From Metellina segmentata (Eukaryota > Arthropoda > Arachnida > Araneae > Tetragnathidae), in contig OX375881.1 of assembly GCA_947359465.1 (NCBI GenBank), positions 34,327,742 to 34,391,741 on the forward strand: DNA of 64,000 bases, given 5' to 3'. Both the position numbers and the translations under genes were made by a program. Positions 10,069 through 21,418 of the stretch are shown here, piece after piece (position 1 is the first letter of the stretch; each line of letters opens with the position of its first letter). A model generated the notes under the pieces. It was not told the origin of the DNA and made no database searches. It saw only the letters and a program-made list of their open reading frames with translations.

Positions 10069-10697
10069 CTATAAGGACAAAAGTATTTAGATACTGCATG
10101 TTTTTCAGAAAAAATCCTTTATTATTCTATTTAGTAACGTGTAGGCCCTCCTTTTGCTTGTATTGCAATCGAAGCACGTCAAGACATTACATTACAAGTT
10201 CTCTGAAAGTCTGGACAGCAATAGCTCGCCATGCCTTTTGCAAGGCTGTGAGAAGATATTGCTGTGAAGATGGGCGCGCGTGGCTGTATCGTACTCATCA
10301 CTCCAATTTGTCCAAGTTCTCGATCGGTTTGAGATCGGGGCTCTGAACAGGCCAGTCATGCAAATTCACCTCATTTCCAGGAAACCGGTCCAACACACGT
10401 TTTGTAGAATACAGAGCTCGATCCTGCCTGAAGAAACAACCATTATCGTCGTAGTATAACCATAGTGAAGGCAAAGCCGAATTAACCAGAACGTCGAGGT
10501 ACATGTCAGCGTTTATACCAGATACATAAATAAATTGGCTTAGTCCTAACCAAGAAAAAAGACCCCACAATAGACACCATAGACAAAGGACCAGCCTTGT
10601 TGGGCTCGAGCCTGTAGCTGGTCGTCAATATTTGTAATTGTATAAGGTGGATCATCCTCCGAATTTCAGCAGTGTCTAAATACTTTTGTTCAGATAG
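10069..10697 (-). mobile_element. Internally deleted Tc1-like element
   Basis: Inverted ends of about 30 bp: left CTATAAGGACAAAAGTATTT, right (reverse-complemented) CTATCTGAACAAAAGTATTT. TA lies outside both ends (10067-10068, 10698-10699). Only about 630 bp remain. The minus strand keeps the C-terminal half of a Tc1 transposase (10298-10570), including GNEVNLHDWPVQSPDLKPIE near 10310-10370. The N-terminal half is missing, and a CR1 LINE tail occupies part of the gap. Confidence 0.85.
10582..10642 (+). mobile_element. CR1-type LINE 3' tail inserted in Tc1
   Basis: ACAAAGGACCAGCC, then GAGCCTGTAGCTGGTCGTCA and ATATTTGTAATTGTAT match the 3' end of the LINE copy at 42802-43193 almost base for base. 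The copy is extremely 5'-truncated, about 60 bp, which is common for CR1. It sits inside the Tc1 element, so it is younger than that element. Confidence 0.8.
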
Positions 10698-10699
10698 TA

Positions 10700-10948
10700 C
10701 TTACAATAGCCACTGCATAGCCAACACGGCGATGAATTCAGATAGTACTTACAATAGATAGTTACAATAGCCACTGCATGGCCAACACGGCGTTGCTCTT
10801 GACAGTTCTTTTCGTGGGGTCAGGTGTGTGTGACCACTGCTCGCTAACCCTCGGTGATTGCTACGAAGACGGAAAATTTGACACCAGATTAATACCTTAC
10901 ACCACGGGCACGAGCAATGCCGGGCTAGCCACGCAGTGGCTAGTAGTA
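10700..10948. repeat. Dispersed repeat, possibly Helitron-like ends
   Basis: Two parts. 10740-10860 read on the minus strand, and 10880-10948 on the plus strand, both end in the block GCTAGCCACGCAGTGGCTAG. That block also occurs near 30548, 45455 and 54365. It forms a short CTAGCCAC/GTGGCTAG hairpin and is followed by T, which would fit a Helitron 3' end. The word CAGATAGTACTTACAATAG is also present twice (10691 and 10740), which indicates a small local duplication. The Helitron reading is inference. Confidence 0.5.
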
Positions 10949-12402
10949 GAGATAAAATGAAGTAAATGTTTTGAAGTTTTCCCGCTGAATTCGCAAAGCA
11001 ATTCATGTCGATTCAAATAGTGTTGAATATTATAAGCTGGAATTTTAATATGAACCTGTTTTGGAGAAAAAGAAAAACCTTTTGCCTAATACACTTCTCA
11101 CCCTTTTGAACTCTTAGTGTAAACTTAATGCATCTACTTGTTGTTTAGCCCCTTTGATAGGAAAAAAGACATTGAAAGAGACGGAAATCAAATAAATTAA
11201 AGTGTAAGTCCGTAAAACACGTGAAACTTTATTGGAAATGTATAATTTTTAATACATGAAAATGTTCTTAAAACGAAATGGAAATTTTTTAACTCTGCAA
11301 ATAATGAAGCTTTTACTTTAATTTTATTTCCATTAACTTGTCGACGTTGTTCTGTCAGACTTTTGACATTTCCATAGACAGTAATTTGATGTGTTTAATA
11401 TTTGATGTTTCATCTAAAACAGAAAATGTGTGATTAAAGATAAAATTTGGTAAAAAAAAAAAGAGTAAATTGAGTGTTTCCAGGTAACATTTCACCTTCA
11501 TTTTTGTCATGAAAGTGAAAAGACTAAAAAGAAATTCCTTGTCCGTCATTAAAATCACTCTCCAAGGAAAATTGTGAGATTTTGTTCTGTTTGTTTTCAG
11601 ATGGAAAATTATATTTTATAGCGGAAGATTAAATTTTATTTTACATTTGTACAACATACTTGTTCTTGCCTTATTTTAGTTTTTGTGCAGATGACGAATA
11701 CATAATATTTGCTGTATCATTCGTTTAAAGAATTGTAAATAAATTACCTTGTATGTACTATGTTAACATCCCTCCTATATCTAATTATCCATATTGTACC
11801 GTGAGTTCTTATGGTTAAGTGGAAATTGTTTCTACAGAAATTCACGCAATTGGTCGTTGAATTATGCAAGCTATTTTTATGTTTGCGATCTCTATAAATA
11901 AATGAACGGATAACTGTCAAGAATTTTTATTAAAGTATTAACTAAAACTTTGAAATTATTATAATGGTGCGCCGCGCCCACTACGCTAGCAAAAACAAAA
12001 GTGAAAACTGAATAGAATGAGCATTGCTATTGACAGAAACTTAACAAAGTGTGATTAACACGTCGAGACTAGTAGTCACGTGAATAACGTGAAGAAAGGA
12101 TTTCATCGGTCGATTTGGCATGTTATCGCCTTGTTTGTCGATGGCACGATTATCTTATGATGTGTGAATGCGATTTCTAGAATGGTGATAAAAATGGTGA
12201 AATCGCCAAAGTCTACTACAATTACGCCGGACAATCAGATGATGAATTAGTGGATGTAGTGTCTTCCCTTGTCCCGTGAACCAATTTGAAAACGAATATA
12301 CGTTTCCACCAGGCAGATGAGAGCAGTCTAACAGTCCGGTTACTACTATAATTTTGGTCACATGATACTGGGCACCATGAAAAGAATATATATATATATA
12401 TG
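10949..12402. other. Unassigned AT-rich sequence
   Basis: No coding frame, terminal repeat or recognised repeat seen. A short TATATA run lies at about 12389-12402. Confidence 0.45.
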
Positions 12403-12771
12403 TGGAGGCCGGGTGTTGGAGTAGTAAGTAGTAAACAAATTAAATAATAATGAAGTTTAATTAGTTGATGATCATGATGGTACTATTTACAAGATGGGAT
12501 GGTTAAAACAAAAGTAATAAGTCCAAGTCCGTCTTAAGGTGTCCAAGATCGGCGCTCGTCGTTGCGGTTCGGTTCACGCGAACACGTCTTTCTCATCGCG
12601 GTTTCGTCTTGCGTCTGCTGGATCTCGGCGTTGCGCGGATGCGCGGTGTGGCTGCGCAGTGGTAGGAGATGACTTCAGCGTGGAGGTGCCCTCTAGTGGC
12701 AGGCAGAGGCTGGGCACCACAATTCGGCCATTCTGGGTGCGACTGGACCACCAGGCGTTTCTGAAAATATA
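12403..12771 (-). repeat. LTR-like block downstream of the Gypsy element
   Basis: A GC-richer 369-bp block starting TGTGGAGGCC and ending AAAATATACA, so it has TG...CA limits on either strand. It lies where the 3' LTR of the minus-strand Gypsy should be. Its inner edge GGCGTTTCTGAAAATATACA also occurs at 18333-18352, beyond gag, but the rest is not repeated there. I do not see a polypurine tract in the right orientation. It may be the 3' LTR of a Gypsy whose 5' LTR has been lost, or an unrelated element. Confidence 0.35.
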
Positions 12772-13079
12772 CAAAAAAAAGAGGCAAAAGCAGAAGCAAT
12801 GTTCAAAATCCGTCAATCTCTGTAAAACAAATGTATCTGGGTTATAGAGCTCTGAAATGTCCTTCAGCTCTAGAAATGATTAAATAAGCCAAATCGCCTT
12901 CTAGCTTCATTTGTCGTCTTTAAACGTCGTTCTTCGTCTTTCTTTCAAACGTCTTCCGTCTTTTTCAAACTTCCTACGTCTTCAGCTTCTTTCTTCTTTA
13001 AACGTCTTTAACTTCTTTCAGTTTGTTGTCTTTAAAAAATATGGTACCTTCTTCCTCCTTTCCTTTGACTCGTCTTAGC

Positions 13080-13412
13080 AAACTTTTAAATCCAATTCCA
13101 CGGTTTAAGAAATTCGGCGCATGTTGTAGTGAGGTTGGGTCCTTCATCACATCCTTCTTTTACAACGTCGTACGTATTTCCTCCCTTAATTCTGGTGATT
13201 CTATAGGGTCCAAGGTATTTTGATTTTAATTTCAAGTGCGGGCCAAACTGAGTTCTCTTGATGGCAACTAAATCATTAACTGAATAAGGTTTTGGTTCTT
13301 TTCTTCTTAAATTGTAGGTCTTCTTATTTTCTTCTTAAATTTTAAAGATTTGCTGTTTTGCATACTTTCTTAGTTCTTCTCTTTGCGTGTCAAAATTAGC
13401 TTGAAATTCAAC
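13080..13412 (-). pseudogene. Gypsy pol C terminus, frame-shifted
   Basis: Continues the integrase past the stop of the main frame in another reading frame: KPYSVNDLVAIKRTQFG near 13240-13290, then SKYLGPYRITRIKGRNTYDV near 13160-13225. This is the C-terminal DNA-binding (SH3-like) end of Gypsy integrase. A frameshift separates it from the main pol frame. Confidence 0.7.
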
Positions 13413-15221
13413 TTAAATCATTTCTTTGAACTTATCGAGACCTTTCACATTCATCTTTGTACCGAATAGTAATTTGAACGGTGTGGTATCTATGCTTCGT
13501 TGATAGGTCGAATTTATCGCTTGTTGCAATTCACTTGTGTGTTTGTACCACTGGGCTGGATTTTCTAAGGAAAGCTTTGCAAGAATTGATATGATCGTCT
13601 GGTTAATTCGTTCGACTTGTCCGTTTGCCCTCGGCAAGCCAGTAGTTATTAAATGATGTTTTATGTTTTCTTTAGAGCAATAATCAGCAAACTCGCTAGA
13701 TGTAAAGGTTGTACCTCTGTCGGAGATAATTTGAGAAGGACTCCCAAATACAGCTTTTTGAATCTCCAATTTTGCAATAGCTTCAGCAGATGTAGTGGTT
13801 TTCGTTGGATAAATGCACACAAACTTGGTAAATGCATCGACTATCGCTAGAATGTACTTATAGTTTTTATGGGTGCTCTCTAAAGGTCCGAGATGATCAA
13901 TATGGTACGTCTTCAATGGAATATCTTCTTTTTGCAAGGGGTGCAAAAGACCCTCTTTCTTTCCCTTTTTGTGCTTCACTAAAATGCAATATACACAATT
14001 GGCTATTATTTTTTCAATCTTCTGCCTAAGCTTGGGGATGAAATAATACTCTTCAATGTTCTTTTCAGTATATTTGATTCCTATATGTCCCTTTTCATGG
14101 AAATCTCTTATGATTTCGGTTTGCATACCCTCAGGCACGACCACTAATTCCTTACCATCAACGAATTTATACAAAATTCCTTGTCTGTCACAGTAATCTT
14201 CATAATTAGAAATTTTCAGTAGTTCTTTGATTGTTTTTATTGCGTTATCTTGATCCTGGGCTGATTTTAATTTTGGTAAGATGTTATCGACTGAGATGCA
14301 AAACATATTTATCGGTGATCTACTAAGTGCGTCTACATGAACCATTTTAGAACCAGGACGATGCTCAATGACATAATTAAATTCCTGTAGTAATAAAACC
14401 CAACGAGCTACACGAGTAGACAAGTCTCGCTTTGCCATAGTTTTTTCAAACGCGGAACAGTCAGTGACAATTTTGAATGGGATTCCCAAAAGGTACACAC
14501 GAAATTTCTTTAAAGCTTCTATTATAGCAAGGGAGTCAAGCTCATAACTAGAGTATTTCTTTTCGGCATCAGATGTTTTTCTAATGAAATAAGTAGGATG
14601 AAAATTTCTGTCGTTAGGGTACTTCTGCATCAAAATGGCTCCATACCCTTCCAAACTTGCATCACAATGTAATTCAGTCTCGTAATTAGGGTTGTATATT
14701 CCCAAGACAGGCTTTTCGGTCAGCAATGTCTTCAATCGGTTAAAAGAGTTTCTTTCTTCTGGTCCAAATTTAAAATTACGATCCTTCTTCAAAAGATCAC
14801 TCAAAGGTTTAGCGATAATAGAATATCCAGGCATGAACTTTCTGAAATAACCACTAAGTCCTAAAAAAATCTGCTTCAAATTGGTTGGTTCGGGAAAATT
14901 AAGAACAGCTTTGGTTTTTAGAGTTGATGGAAAAATTCTTCCCTCTTCGATCACGTGACCCAAAAATTCAATTCGCTTTTTCAAAAATTGACATTTCTTA
15001 AAATTTATTTCCAATCCATATTCACGAGCAAGATCTAAGACTCGTTCAAGCCGTTCGATTCCTTCTTCAAGTGAAGAGGACAAAATTATTATATCGTCCA
15101 TATATGGTAAAACAATACCATCATTAATCAACGGTCGAAAAATGGTGTTGATATACCTCTGAAATACGGCAGGGGAGTTACATAAACCAAAGAACCTTAA
15201 GAAAATTATACTGTCCTTCAT
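13413..15221 (-). pseudogene. pol: Gypsy pol: RT, RNase H and integrase
   Basis: A 602-codon open stretch. RT core: YMDD at residue about 40, preceded by NSPAVFQRYI and followed by NFKKCQFLKKRIEFLGHVI. RNase H: HCDASLEGYGAIL, SYELDSLAIIEALKKFR and TDCSAF supply the expected acids; the domain ends with HVDALSR. Integrase: an H..H..C..C zinc region (GHIGIKY through NCVYC), then YHIDHLGPL, IISDRGTTFTS and GQVERINQT, which are the DDE residues. The protein would copy element RNA and insert it into the genome. The N-terminal part of RT lies in another frame (15178-15560), so this is not a functional gene as it stands, unless the break is a sequencing error. Confidence 0.9.
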
Positions 15222-15560
15222 GCGTAACGAATGAAGTATACTTTCTACTATCTTCGGCTACATCAACATGGAAAAATCCATTTCTGAGATCGATAGTACT
15301 AAAAATTTCCGATTCTTGCAATCGGTCTAAAATATCTTCAAATAATGGTAGGGGAAATCTGTCCTTTACAATTACTTTATTTAATCTTCTATAGTCAATG
15401 CACACACGAGGTGTTCCATCCTTTTTCTTTACAATTACAACTGGGCTACAATATTCTGAAGAACTTGGTTCTACTATCCCTTGATCTAACCATTCAGTAA
15501 CTTGCGATTCGACGATCTTTTTCTCTGAAAATGGTAACCTACGTGGCTGATGACTGTGAC
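15178..15560 (-). pseudogene. Gypsy RT N-terminal part
   Basis: Reads PFSEKKIVESQVTEWLDQG and SPVVIVKKKDGTPR, then MCIDYRRLNKVIVKDRFPLP and TIDLRNGFFHVDV. These are the first conserved RT blocks, including the first catalytic Asp in TIDL. It overlaps the main pol frame in a different phase at about 15,200. It is also out of phase with the gag-protease frame near 15,545. Confidence 0.85.
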
Positions 15561-16448
15561 AGGTTCATTATTTTTTACCAAGATATTCAATTCAACATTT
15601 GTTGTTTTTGTTTTGTGTGGTTCATAATTCGAAACTAATTGTTGTATCTTATCTTTTAAGATATTTGGAACGTCAGGTTCAATATTTACATCAACATCGT
15701 CACCAGTTGACAAATCCGTTGGTAAAACAGACAAAGTATTAATTTCCTCAACACACTGGGATTTATTTTTCAGAGTAATTCCGTTTTCGTTAATTAATGT
15801 TTCACCCAACATTAACACATTTAGTCCAATAATAGCGTCATAAGTCATAACATTATTTTCTACTACGCATATATCTGCATCACCCTCAAAATTATCTGTT
15901 TGAACGTTTCCTTTAAAATAGCCTAACGATTCTACTCGGCATTTTCCAAAACCTGTCAAAGTAGAATTTAACGGGCATAAATCCTTAATAGTCAATTTGT
16001 CAAAAACAGATTTACGAATCAGAGTAGCTTGACTTCCAGTATCTATCAAAGAATTAACACTTAAACCATTAATCATAACCATTTTCGTTACTTTCGATTT
16101 TACGCTAACATCCAAAATGGCTACTTCCGTTTTCGAATTCATTCTACATTCCGAAGCCTTGTGACCAAACGTGCCACATTGAAAACATTTAAGTCCTTTA
16201 TCTTTATGAATACAAAATCTAGATATATGATCTTTTGATCCACAATTAAAACAAATCTTATTACTACGATTTTCTGAACCATTGTATTTCATTCCATCAA
16301 ACTTGACTCTATCTCTGTTTGCAGTTTCGTTTTTAGAATTAAATCTATTACGATACTCATTTTTTGTTCTATCAAAATTTTTATTATCATAATTCATCCT
16401 ATCGAAATTCTTTCTACCAAAATTTTTTCTGTCGAAAGCAACTCTACC
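15486..16448 (-). pseudogene. Gypsy gag nucleocapsid and protease
   Basis: Two CCHC zinc knuckles, CFNCGSKDHISRFC and CFQCGTFGHKASEC, follow a basic Arg/Lys/Asn-rich stretch (RKNFGRKNFDRMN). Downstream is an aspartic protease with the active-site motif LIDTGSQATLI (about 16,035-16,075) and a later GLNVLMLGE flap-region-like segment. Gag packages the RNA; the protease matures the polyprotein. The upstream part of gag is separated by the MITE at 16449-16987, and the reading frame is continuous across it if the MITE and one target copy are ignored. The first 20 residues of the open frame as it stands are MITE sequence. Confidence 0.85.
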
Positions 16449-16987
16449 TAGAGTGCCTATATAATAAGAGTGGCGACAAGGGACCAAATTTGGCCCAATG
16501 CGCATGCGCGGCAGCCATTTTTCTACCAGAATCGTCTCAAAGACGGTTTCTGGGCGAATTAATATATCATTTCAGGGAGAACAAAAAGCATACGATTGTT
16601 ATAATATGGATACATTCTGTATAAATGAATCATATAAACGCTCAATTACATGCGGAATCGATGAGATGAATTGCACAACGCGCTAACTTAGATTGCGGGA
16701 AACACCATGTTGTTCAAAAAAAGCTATTTACTTAAAAAGTCTTCAAATTTATACTGACAAAACACTAAAATATTAATAAATAAACATTCTAGAACACGAA
16801 ATGGAACATGAATAAGCTATATTTTCTTTTTAATTTAATGTACACACGTTTTTCTAGAACACACAAAAAGTTCCCATGTTAAGTCTACGGGAGCTAGGAA
16901 AAGACCGCCTCGAGCGGTAGAAAAGCTCTCTAAGCCAATCAGAAAGTGTTTCCCGTATGTCGCCACTCTTATTATATAGGCACTCTA
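16449..16987. mobile_element. 539-bp MITE with perfect 30-bp terminal repeats
   Basis: Ends are perfect inverted repeats starting TAGAGTGCCTATATAATAAG and continuing AGTGGCGACA. The target duplication is 8 bp, ACTCTACC (16441-16448 and 16988-16995), which fits hAT (also possible for P-type elements). There is no coding capacity. The perfect terminal repeats and exact duplication suggest a recent insertion compared with the host Gypsy. It interrupts gag in the linker just upstream of the zinc knuckles. Confidence 0.95.
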
Positions 16988-16995
16988 ACTCTACC

Positions 16996-17285
16996 ATATG
17001 CAGAATCAGCTTTTATTATTTCATAAACTTTCAGTTTTTCCTTAAACTCAAACAAATTTTTACAACCATACAGAATAGTTTTGTTTTCCTGTTTGTCATT
17101 TATTCCCTTAATCACATAGTGCATCAAAGCAGCGTCAACGATTTTTCCGCAACTGCACAATTCTTTCATCTTTAAAAAATATTCTTGAGTGGTTTCAGAA
17201 TCTTTCATTTTTCCTTTTTCTCAAAAGTTCATGTAATTTAGCAGAGTTTATTTCAAAAGAAAATTCGACGATCAAGGCCTGTTTC
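16996..17285 (-). pseudogene. Gypsy gag middle part
   Basis: Reads ALIVEFSFEINSAKLHELLR then MKDSETTQEYFLKMKELCS and GINDKQENKTILYGCKNLFE, a capsid-like retrotransposon gag region. It is one frame off from the upstream gag segment ending near 17,288. Confidence 0.8.
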
Positions 17286-17287
17286 AA

Positions 17288-18088
17288 TTATGACCATGAA
17301 TTTATTTCTGGTTCTGTTCTAACAAACAAAGCAGCGTTACCACTAAGCGATCTCTTGCCAAAAATACATTTTTGCAATTCCGTTAAGGAAAACAGCTTAG
17401 AAGTATTCTCGAAATGTTCGATCCAATTGAAAACATTTTCGTGCGGTTCTGCATTTAACTTAGTAAGGGTACTTTCGATATCAGAGTAATTTATACTGAC
17501 ATTTTGAAAAGAATCATTACTACTAATCTTATTTCTACTACTATATACATCATCACACTGAGAAACATGAGTATTATTTTTAAAATCAAATTCACCACAT
17601 TGCATAGAAAAATCACTCTTATCTATCTTATTTCTACTATGCATATAATCACACTGAGAGGTATTAGTAATACTTTCGATTTCATTGCACTGCATTGAAA
17701 AATCGGTTTTGTTTCTCGTTTCGTTTGTTTTGTTTTCCGATTCAGTTTCAGACAGATCGGCGCGTTCGTTCTCGACAAAGCTTTCAAGGTTACATAACAT
17801 AAATAAAATTCTTTTTGCTATTTCCGCTTTCGTGCCTTCGAAACTAATGCTTAGCAAGTTAGATATTGCAATCAATTCGTTTAGGGAAAAGCTATTTTCT
17901 TTATTTTTCAATGTCTCATTAAATTCTTCGCTATCTGTTTCGAAATTGAAGCCAGGAAAATTTCTTACGCGTGTTCTATTCGATCGATTGCCGTCATTTT
18001 CGAAAATGAATCTATGTAAAATTCTTATTTTGTCGGTCTTGCAATTTTTCAATGCAACGCTGACTTCTTTAATATAATTTAAAATCAT
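17288..18088 (-). pseudogene. gag: Gypsy gag N-terminal part
   Basis: A 266-codon open frame from ATG 18088. Residues about 65-95 (SFSLNELIAISNLLSISFEG TKAEIAKRIL, split here for display) resemble a SAP-like helix-extended-loop-helix seen in some arthropod gag proteins. The middle is Asn/Ser-rich with near-repeats of SQCD and DFSMQC. The C-terminal part (NVFNWIEHFENTSKLFSLTE) matches the start of a retrotransposon gag capsid domain. The frame breaks just after this. Confidence 0.8.
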
Positions 18089-18244
18089 GTTATATTATGG
18101 AATGTTCACGTACCTTTAAGATGCTTTTGCTGGAGATTGGAGCAGAGATTTCGTTTTTGAAACACAGTCACAAGTTCAAAGAGTCACACATTTTTCTTTT
18201 TTGGCGCGACTTCTCATTTTTCTAGACGTACATTCAGGCGTATA

Positions 18245-18345
18245 TCCAAGCGTTCACCATCAGCCAGGCGTTCATTATCTAGGCGTTCATTATCAAGGCG
18301 TTCATTATCCATGCGTTAATCATCATCTAGGCGTTTCTGAAAATA
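18245..18345. repeat. Short GCGTTCATTATC repeats and edge of (AT)n
   Basis: Four or five imperfect units of about 16 bp (AGGCGTTCATTATCT and variants), ending in GGCGTTTCTGAAAATATACA. This last word is the one shared with the LTR-like block at 12,403-12,771. Confidence 0.7.
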
Positions 18346-18346
18346 T

Positions 18347-18486
<140 letters not shown>

Positions 18487-18489
18487 AAT

Positions 18490-18655
18490 TTGCAGAGTAA
18501 CGTGCCATTTCAGGTGTGGCCTCGTCATCTGACCTTGGTTCAAAATTACGTGGTGGTGTTCTCGGATCTTTCCCTTCGGTTTTGATACCGGACCATAACT
18601 AATAGCCCGTCGTGTTGCTCCTGTGCGACGTCAATTAAATACTTACCTACGTACC
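18490..18655 (+). mobile_element. SINE without head
   Basis: Body of the 5485-type SINE: CATCTGACCTTGGTTCAAAA, then CTCGGATCTTTCCCTTCGG and CCCGTCGTGTTGCTCCTGTG, ending GTCAATTAAATACTTACC. Its 5' part is replaced by the (AT)n tract. Confidence 0.8.
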
Positions 18656-18659
18656 TTCT

Positions 18660-19265
18660 TCTGTGTGCATCTTCATTACTTGACGTTGTCTGAATTGCGT
18701 TCGGCACATCTTATAATATAAAACATATTGTTCGTGCGCCACAGAGAAAACCCAGCAAAATTCTTACAAATAAATAACGGTTTATTTTTTTATAGGAATT
18801 CTATTCTCTCTTGTCTTCCGTTTCGATCTTTAGCAACTCAGTTTTTATCGATTCACCTGAAATTGAAAAATCTTTCGACGCATTCTATTCTAAATATTCC
18901 AGGTGCGTTTCAAATACATAGGCCTCGTACTATCTCTCCTAAATGTTAAAATGTGAATACCAATAGAAAGGGATTCTCTAGATACGTCGTTGAAATCACT
19001 TACCCTTCAATAAATATGTAAATTTCAGATATTGCATGTGAAACTACTTCCAGATATACTTGAAATCGAAAACCTCAACGTAGTTTGAAGATATGTTTAT
19101 GTGTATGTGTGAATTTAAGCATTAGAAATATAATTAGAGTATAAATTCTCTGATCCAATGGAAGTTTGCCTTAACTTATAATGAAACTGATGTGAATTTA
19201 GCCATCACTACAAAATTAACCTGCAATATAGTATTATAAAGAGCAGTATAACCACCATCATAAAG
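18660..19265. other. Unassigned sequence
   Basis: No coding or repeat feature recognised. Confidence 0.45.
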
Positions 19266-19268
19266 TAA

Positions 19269-19405
19269 AATGACGCTGTAGCCCAGTTGGTAGTCGTGGG
19301 TTTAAAACCGGAGGGTTGTGAGTTTAAAACTAGATCCAATCAAAGACGTCGTGTAAGTCGAGGCTGGGGTACATTAAATCTGTCGTGGCTTCAAAGGTCC
19401 TTGTG
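19269..19405 (+). mobile_element. tRNA-like SINE head, second family
   Basis: TGTAGCCCAGTTGGTAGTCG plus CCGGAGGGTTGTGAG form a degenerate tRNA-like head. It continues GGCTGGGGTACATTAAATCT GTCGTGG, which is the start of the SINE body. The 3' part is replaced by a Tc1 fragment. Confidence 0.65.
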
Positions 19406-19429
19406 GGCATGTGTGGCGTGCGATAGTAA

Positions 19430-19600
19430 GGGAAGGATCCCCACACTGCCCTGGACGTCTCCAGAACGTCTGCGGTTATCAGTTGGAAACGGGACTCGTC
19501 ACTAAAGAATATGCGTCCCTAGTCAGTGCCATTTCAAGTGGATCGAGTCCACTTTTAGACAACTCCTTCTTGGTGCGTCGATATGTTTGTTATAGAGTGT
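19430..19600 (-). pseudogene. Tc1-like transposase fragment
   Basis: The minus strand encodes GRIFFSDESRFQLITADVL around 19445-19505. FSDESRF contains the first catalytic Asp of Tc1 transposases. Nothing else of the protein is readable. Confidence 0.65.
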
Positions 19601-20639
19601 ATGTTAGAATCTATAGAATTAAGCCGCTATTAATTCAGGAGGGCGAGTATTATGCTGTAAACTTTTCAACACTACTAAAATTTAACCTTAAACACAGTAA
19701 TATATCTATCAGTGTAACGTATCTCTACCATGTCGTACTGTTGTCTTTTTGGTAGGCGGTGCCACTTTCTTACTCGCGTCTTGGTAAAAAAAATGGTAGG
19801 TTGTGTCGGGGACACAAACCGTAACGTGAATACTCAGACCTGATGTTGCCTTGGGGATGAATGAAGCAGACATGAGAAGTATGAACGTTTCTTAATTCTA
19901 TGTTAATATTCAACAATTAATTTACAGTTGGAAAGATTCTGCACTTTAATATTAATACAGTGAAGGATAATTTTTAAGATTAAAGACCCATGATTGTAGC
20001 GTAGTTTCGTCGCTTTCGAATGACAACACTGACGCTGTCCTCACACCTCACAATCAAAAGTTACACTGGCCCATAGCCCGCCCAACACCGTAGAATTTCG
20101 ACTTATTGTGAACCCTATCCGCACAGTGCGCAAGCGCAGTCCGAAGGTCATGTCAGGAACAACCATCCTTTTTATCTACACGACATAATATTTATTTTCT
20201 GGATGTTTCTTTTATAGTTCTAAAAACGTAAGACAAAACAGTTATAACGCTTTTTGTGAAGCTAGACTTTTGATGCATGCCTCCAGGACTGTTCCGATTT
20301 TAAGGACGTATTCACGTGTGAAAACTAATATTGGGAGATGTACACAGTTATGTAAGTATGAATTATGAGCTCATTTTTAGGGAGTTATAGCAAAATAATG
20401 GATAATTTTTCAAATTGAAACTTGGATAATGATAAATTGTTTCGAAAAATCTTAAAGGGAAAACCAATTCTATGCGAAACTTCAACTATATTGAGTTAAA
20501 TTATCTCTATAAACGATCGAGTTCACTTCTGGCTAATTCCATGCCAAAGTACACCATAACACAGAATTTTAAAGTTAGATTTTCATTTATTTTTTCTAAA
20601 AAATTATGTACTGAATAGGTCAAACTTCTGTATTCAAAA
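19601..20639. other. Unassigned AT-rich sequence
   Basis: No gene or element recognised. Confidence 0.45.
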
Positions 20640-20920
20640 GTGGACACAAAGTTTATGTTTTAGAATTTGGCAATACCCGGAATCAAAAGTTGAGTTTATA
20701 TCCACGTGGAAGAAAGTGCGTTCATATCAATCATACTCACAATTCAATTTTTGCGCTTTCCTAAAGACACTTTAAAATTTTATTGGCCTAAGACAGAGGA
20801 CATATCTGAAATTGATTTTAGCGATCATTCAGTGAATAGACTCCCTGAACCAGCATTTGATAAACGAATGCACTGTACATTTTTAAATGTTACGTTCAAT
20901 GACTTAAACATGGGATAATA
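20640..20920 (+). pseudogene. Possible transposase C-terminal fragment
   Basis: Two overlapping plus frames read VYVLEFGNTRNQKLSLYPRG and then FYWPKTEDISEIDF and NRLPEPAFDKRMHCTFLN, up to TAA at 20916-20918. The FYWPKxED...LPEP pattern resembles the C-terminal end of the transposase family in the 38.3-44.9 kb element (YFWPTKTDC). It could be an eroded relative with one frameshift. An AATAAAA signal follows at about 20,995. Assignment is tentative. Confidence 0.3.
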
Positions 20921-21014
20921 TGTTTTCTATATTTTACTATGCAAGATAAAGAAAAATGTTTCTAATGTATGTTTTCTTAGTGTTTCAACTGTCAATAAAA
21001 ATGTTTTTGTGAAG

Positions 21015-21418
21015 TGTAGTGTGGGTCACATTTGCCATGTAGTGTGAGTCACAAACAAAATGTCATGTAATAAATTAATTATATATTTAATTCATCTATT
21101 AATAATCTGCTATTAAAGTACAATTATTGCAAGTAACAATAATTTTAAAACAAAATTTTTTGATAATCAACAGAGGAAGAAACAAGAGTTTATGTACTTA
21201 ATCACTGTATCACTTCCCTTTCATGTAGTGTGGGTCACAGCTCAGTTTTCCCCATGTACAGAGAACACCCAGTAAGATAAATGAAATTTAGTAGCTAATA
21301 TGTATAAATTAAACCTTTACTAAAGTAAAACAAGTTGCAAATCTCATTTTATTGTAATAATAATTTTTTTATGGTAGCTTTAAGATTCAAGTTTAGCTCA
21401 CTTGTAGTGTGAATCACG
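21015..21418 (+). repeat. Four copies of TGTAGTGTGGGTCACA
   Basis: The 16-mer occurs at 21015-21030, 21039-21054 (one change), 21224-21239 and 21403-21418 (diverged), all in the same orientation and within 400 bp downstream of the possible transposase fragment. Such short spaced repeats commonly lie near transposon ends as binding sites. No matching inverted end was found. Confidence 0.8.

Larger units (their letters stand above)
13080..18088 (-). mobile_element. Gypsy (Metaviridae-type) LTR retrotransposon internal region
   Basis: Minus-strand order gag, protease, reverse transcriptase, RNase H, integrase, which is the Gypsy order. Coding is broken by frameshifts near 17,285, 15,545 and 15,200, an out-of-frame C-terminal part near 13,410, and a 539-bp MITE inside gag (16449-16987). 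Paired LTRs could not be defined. The components are described separately. This is an old, non-functional copy. Confidence 0.9.

Noticed and set aside
12539..12847. Arg/Cys-rich frames in the GC-richer block
   Set aside because: The block looks like an LTR or regulatory region; frames on both strands are equally open and lack motifs.
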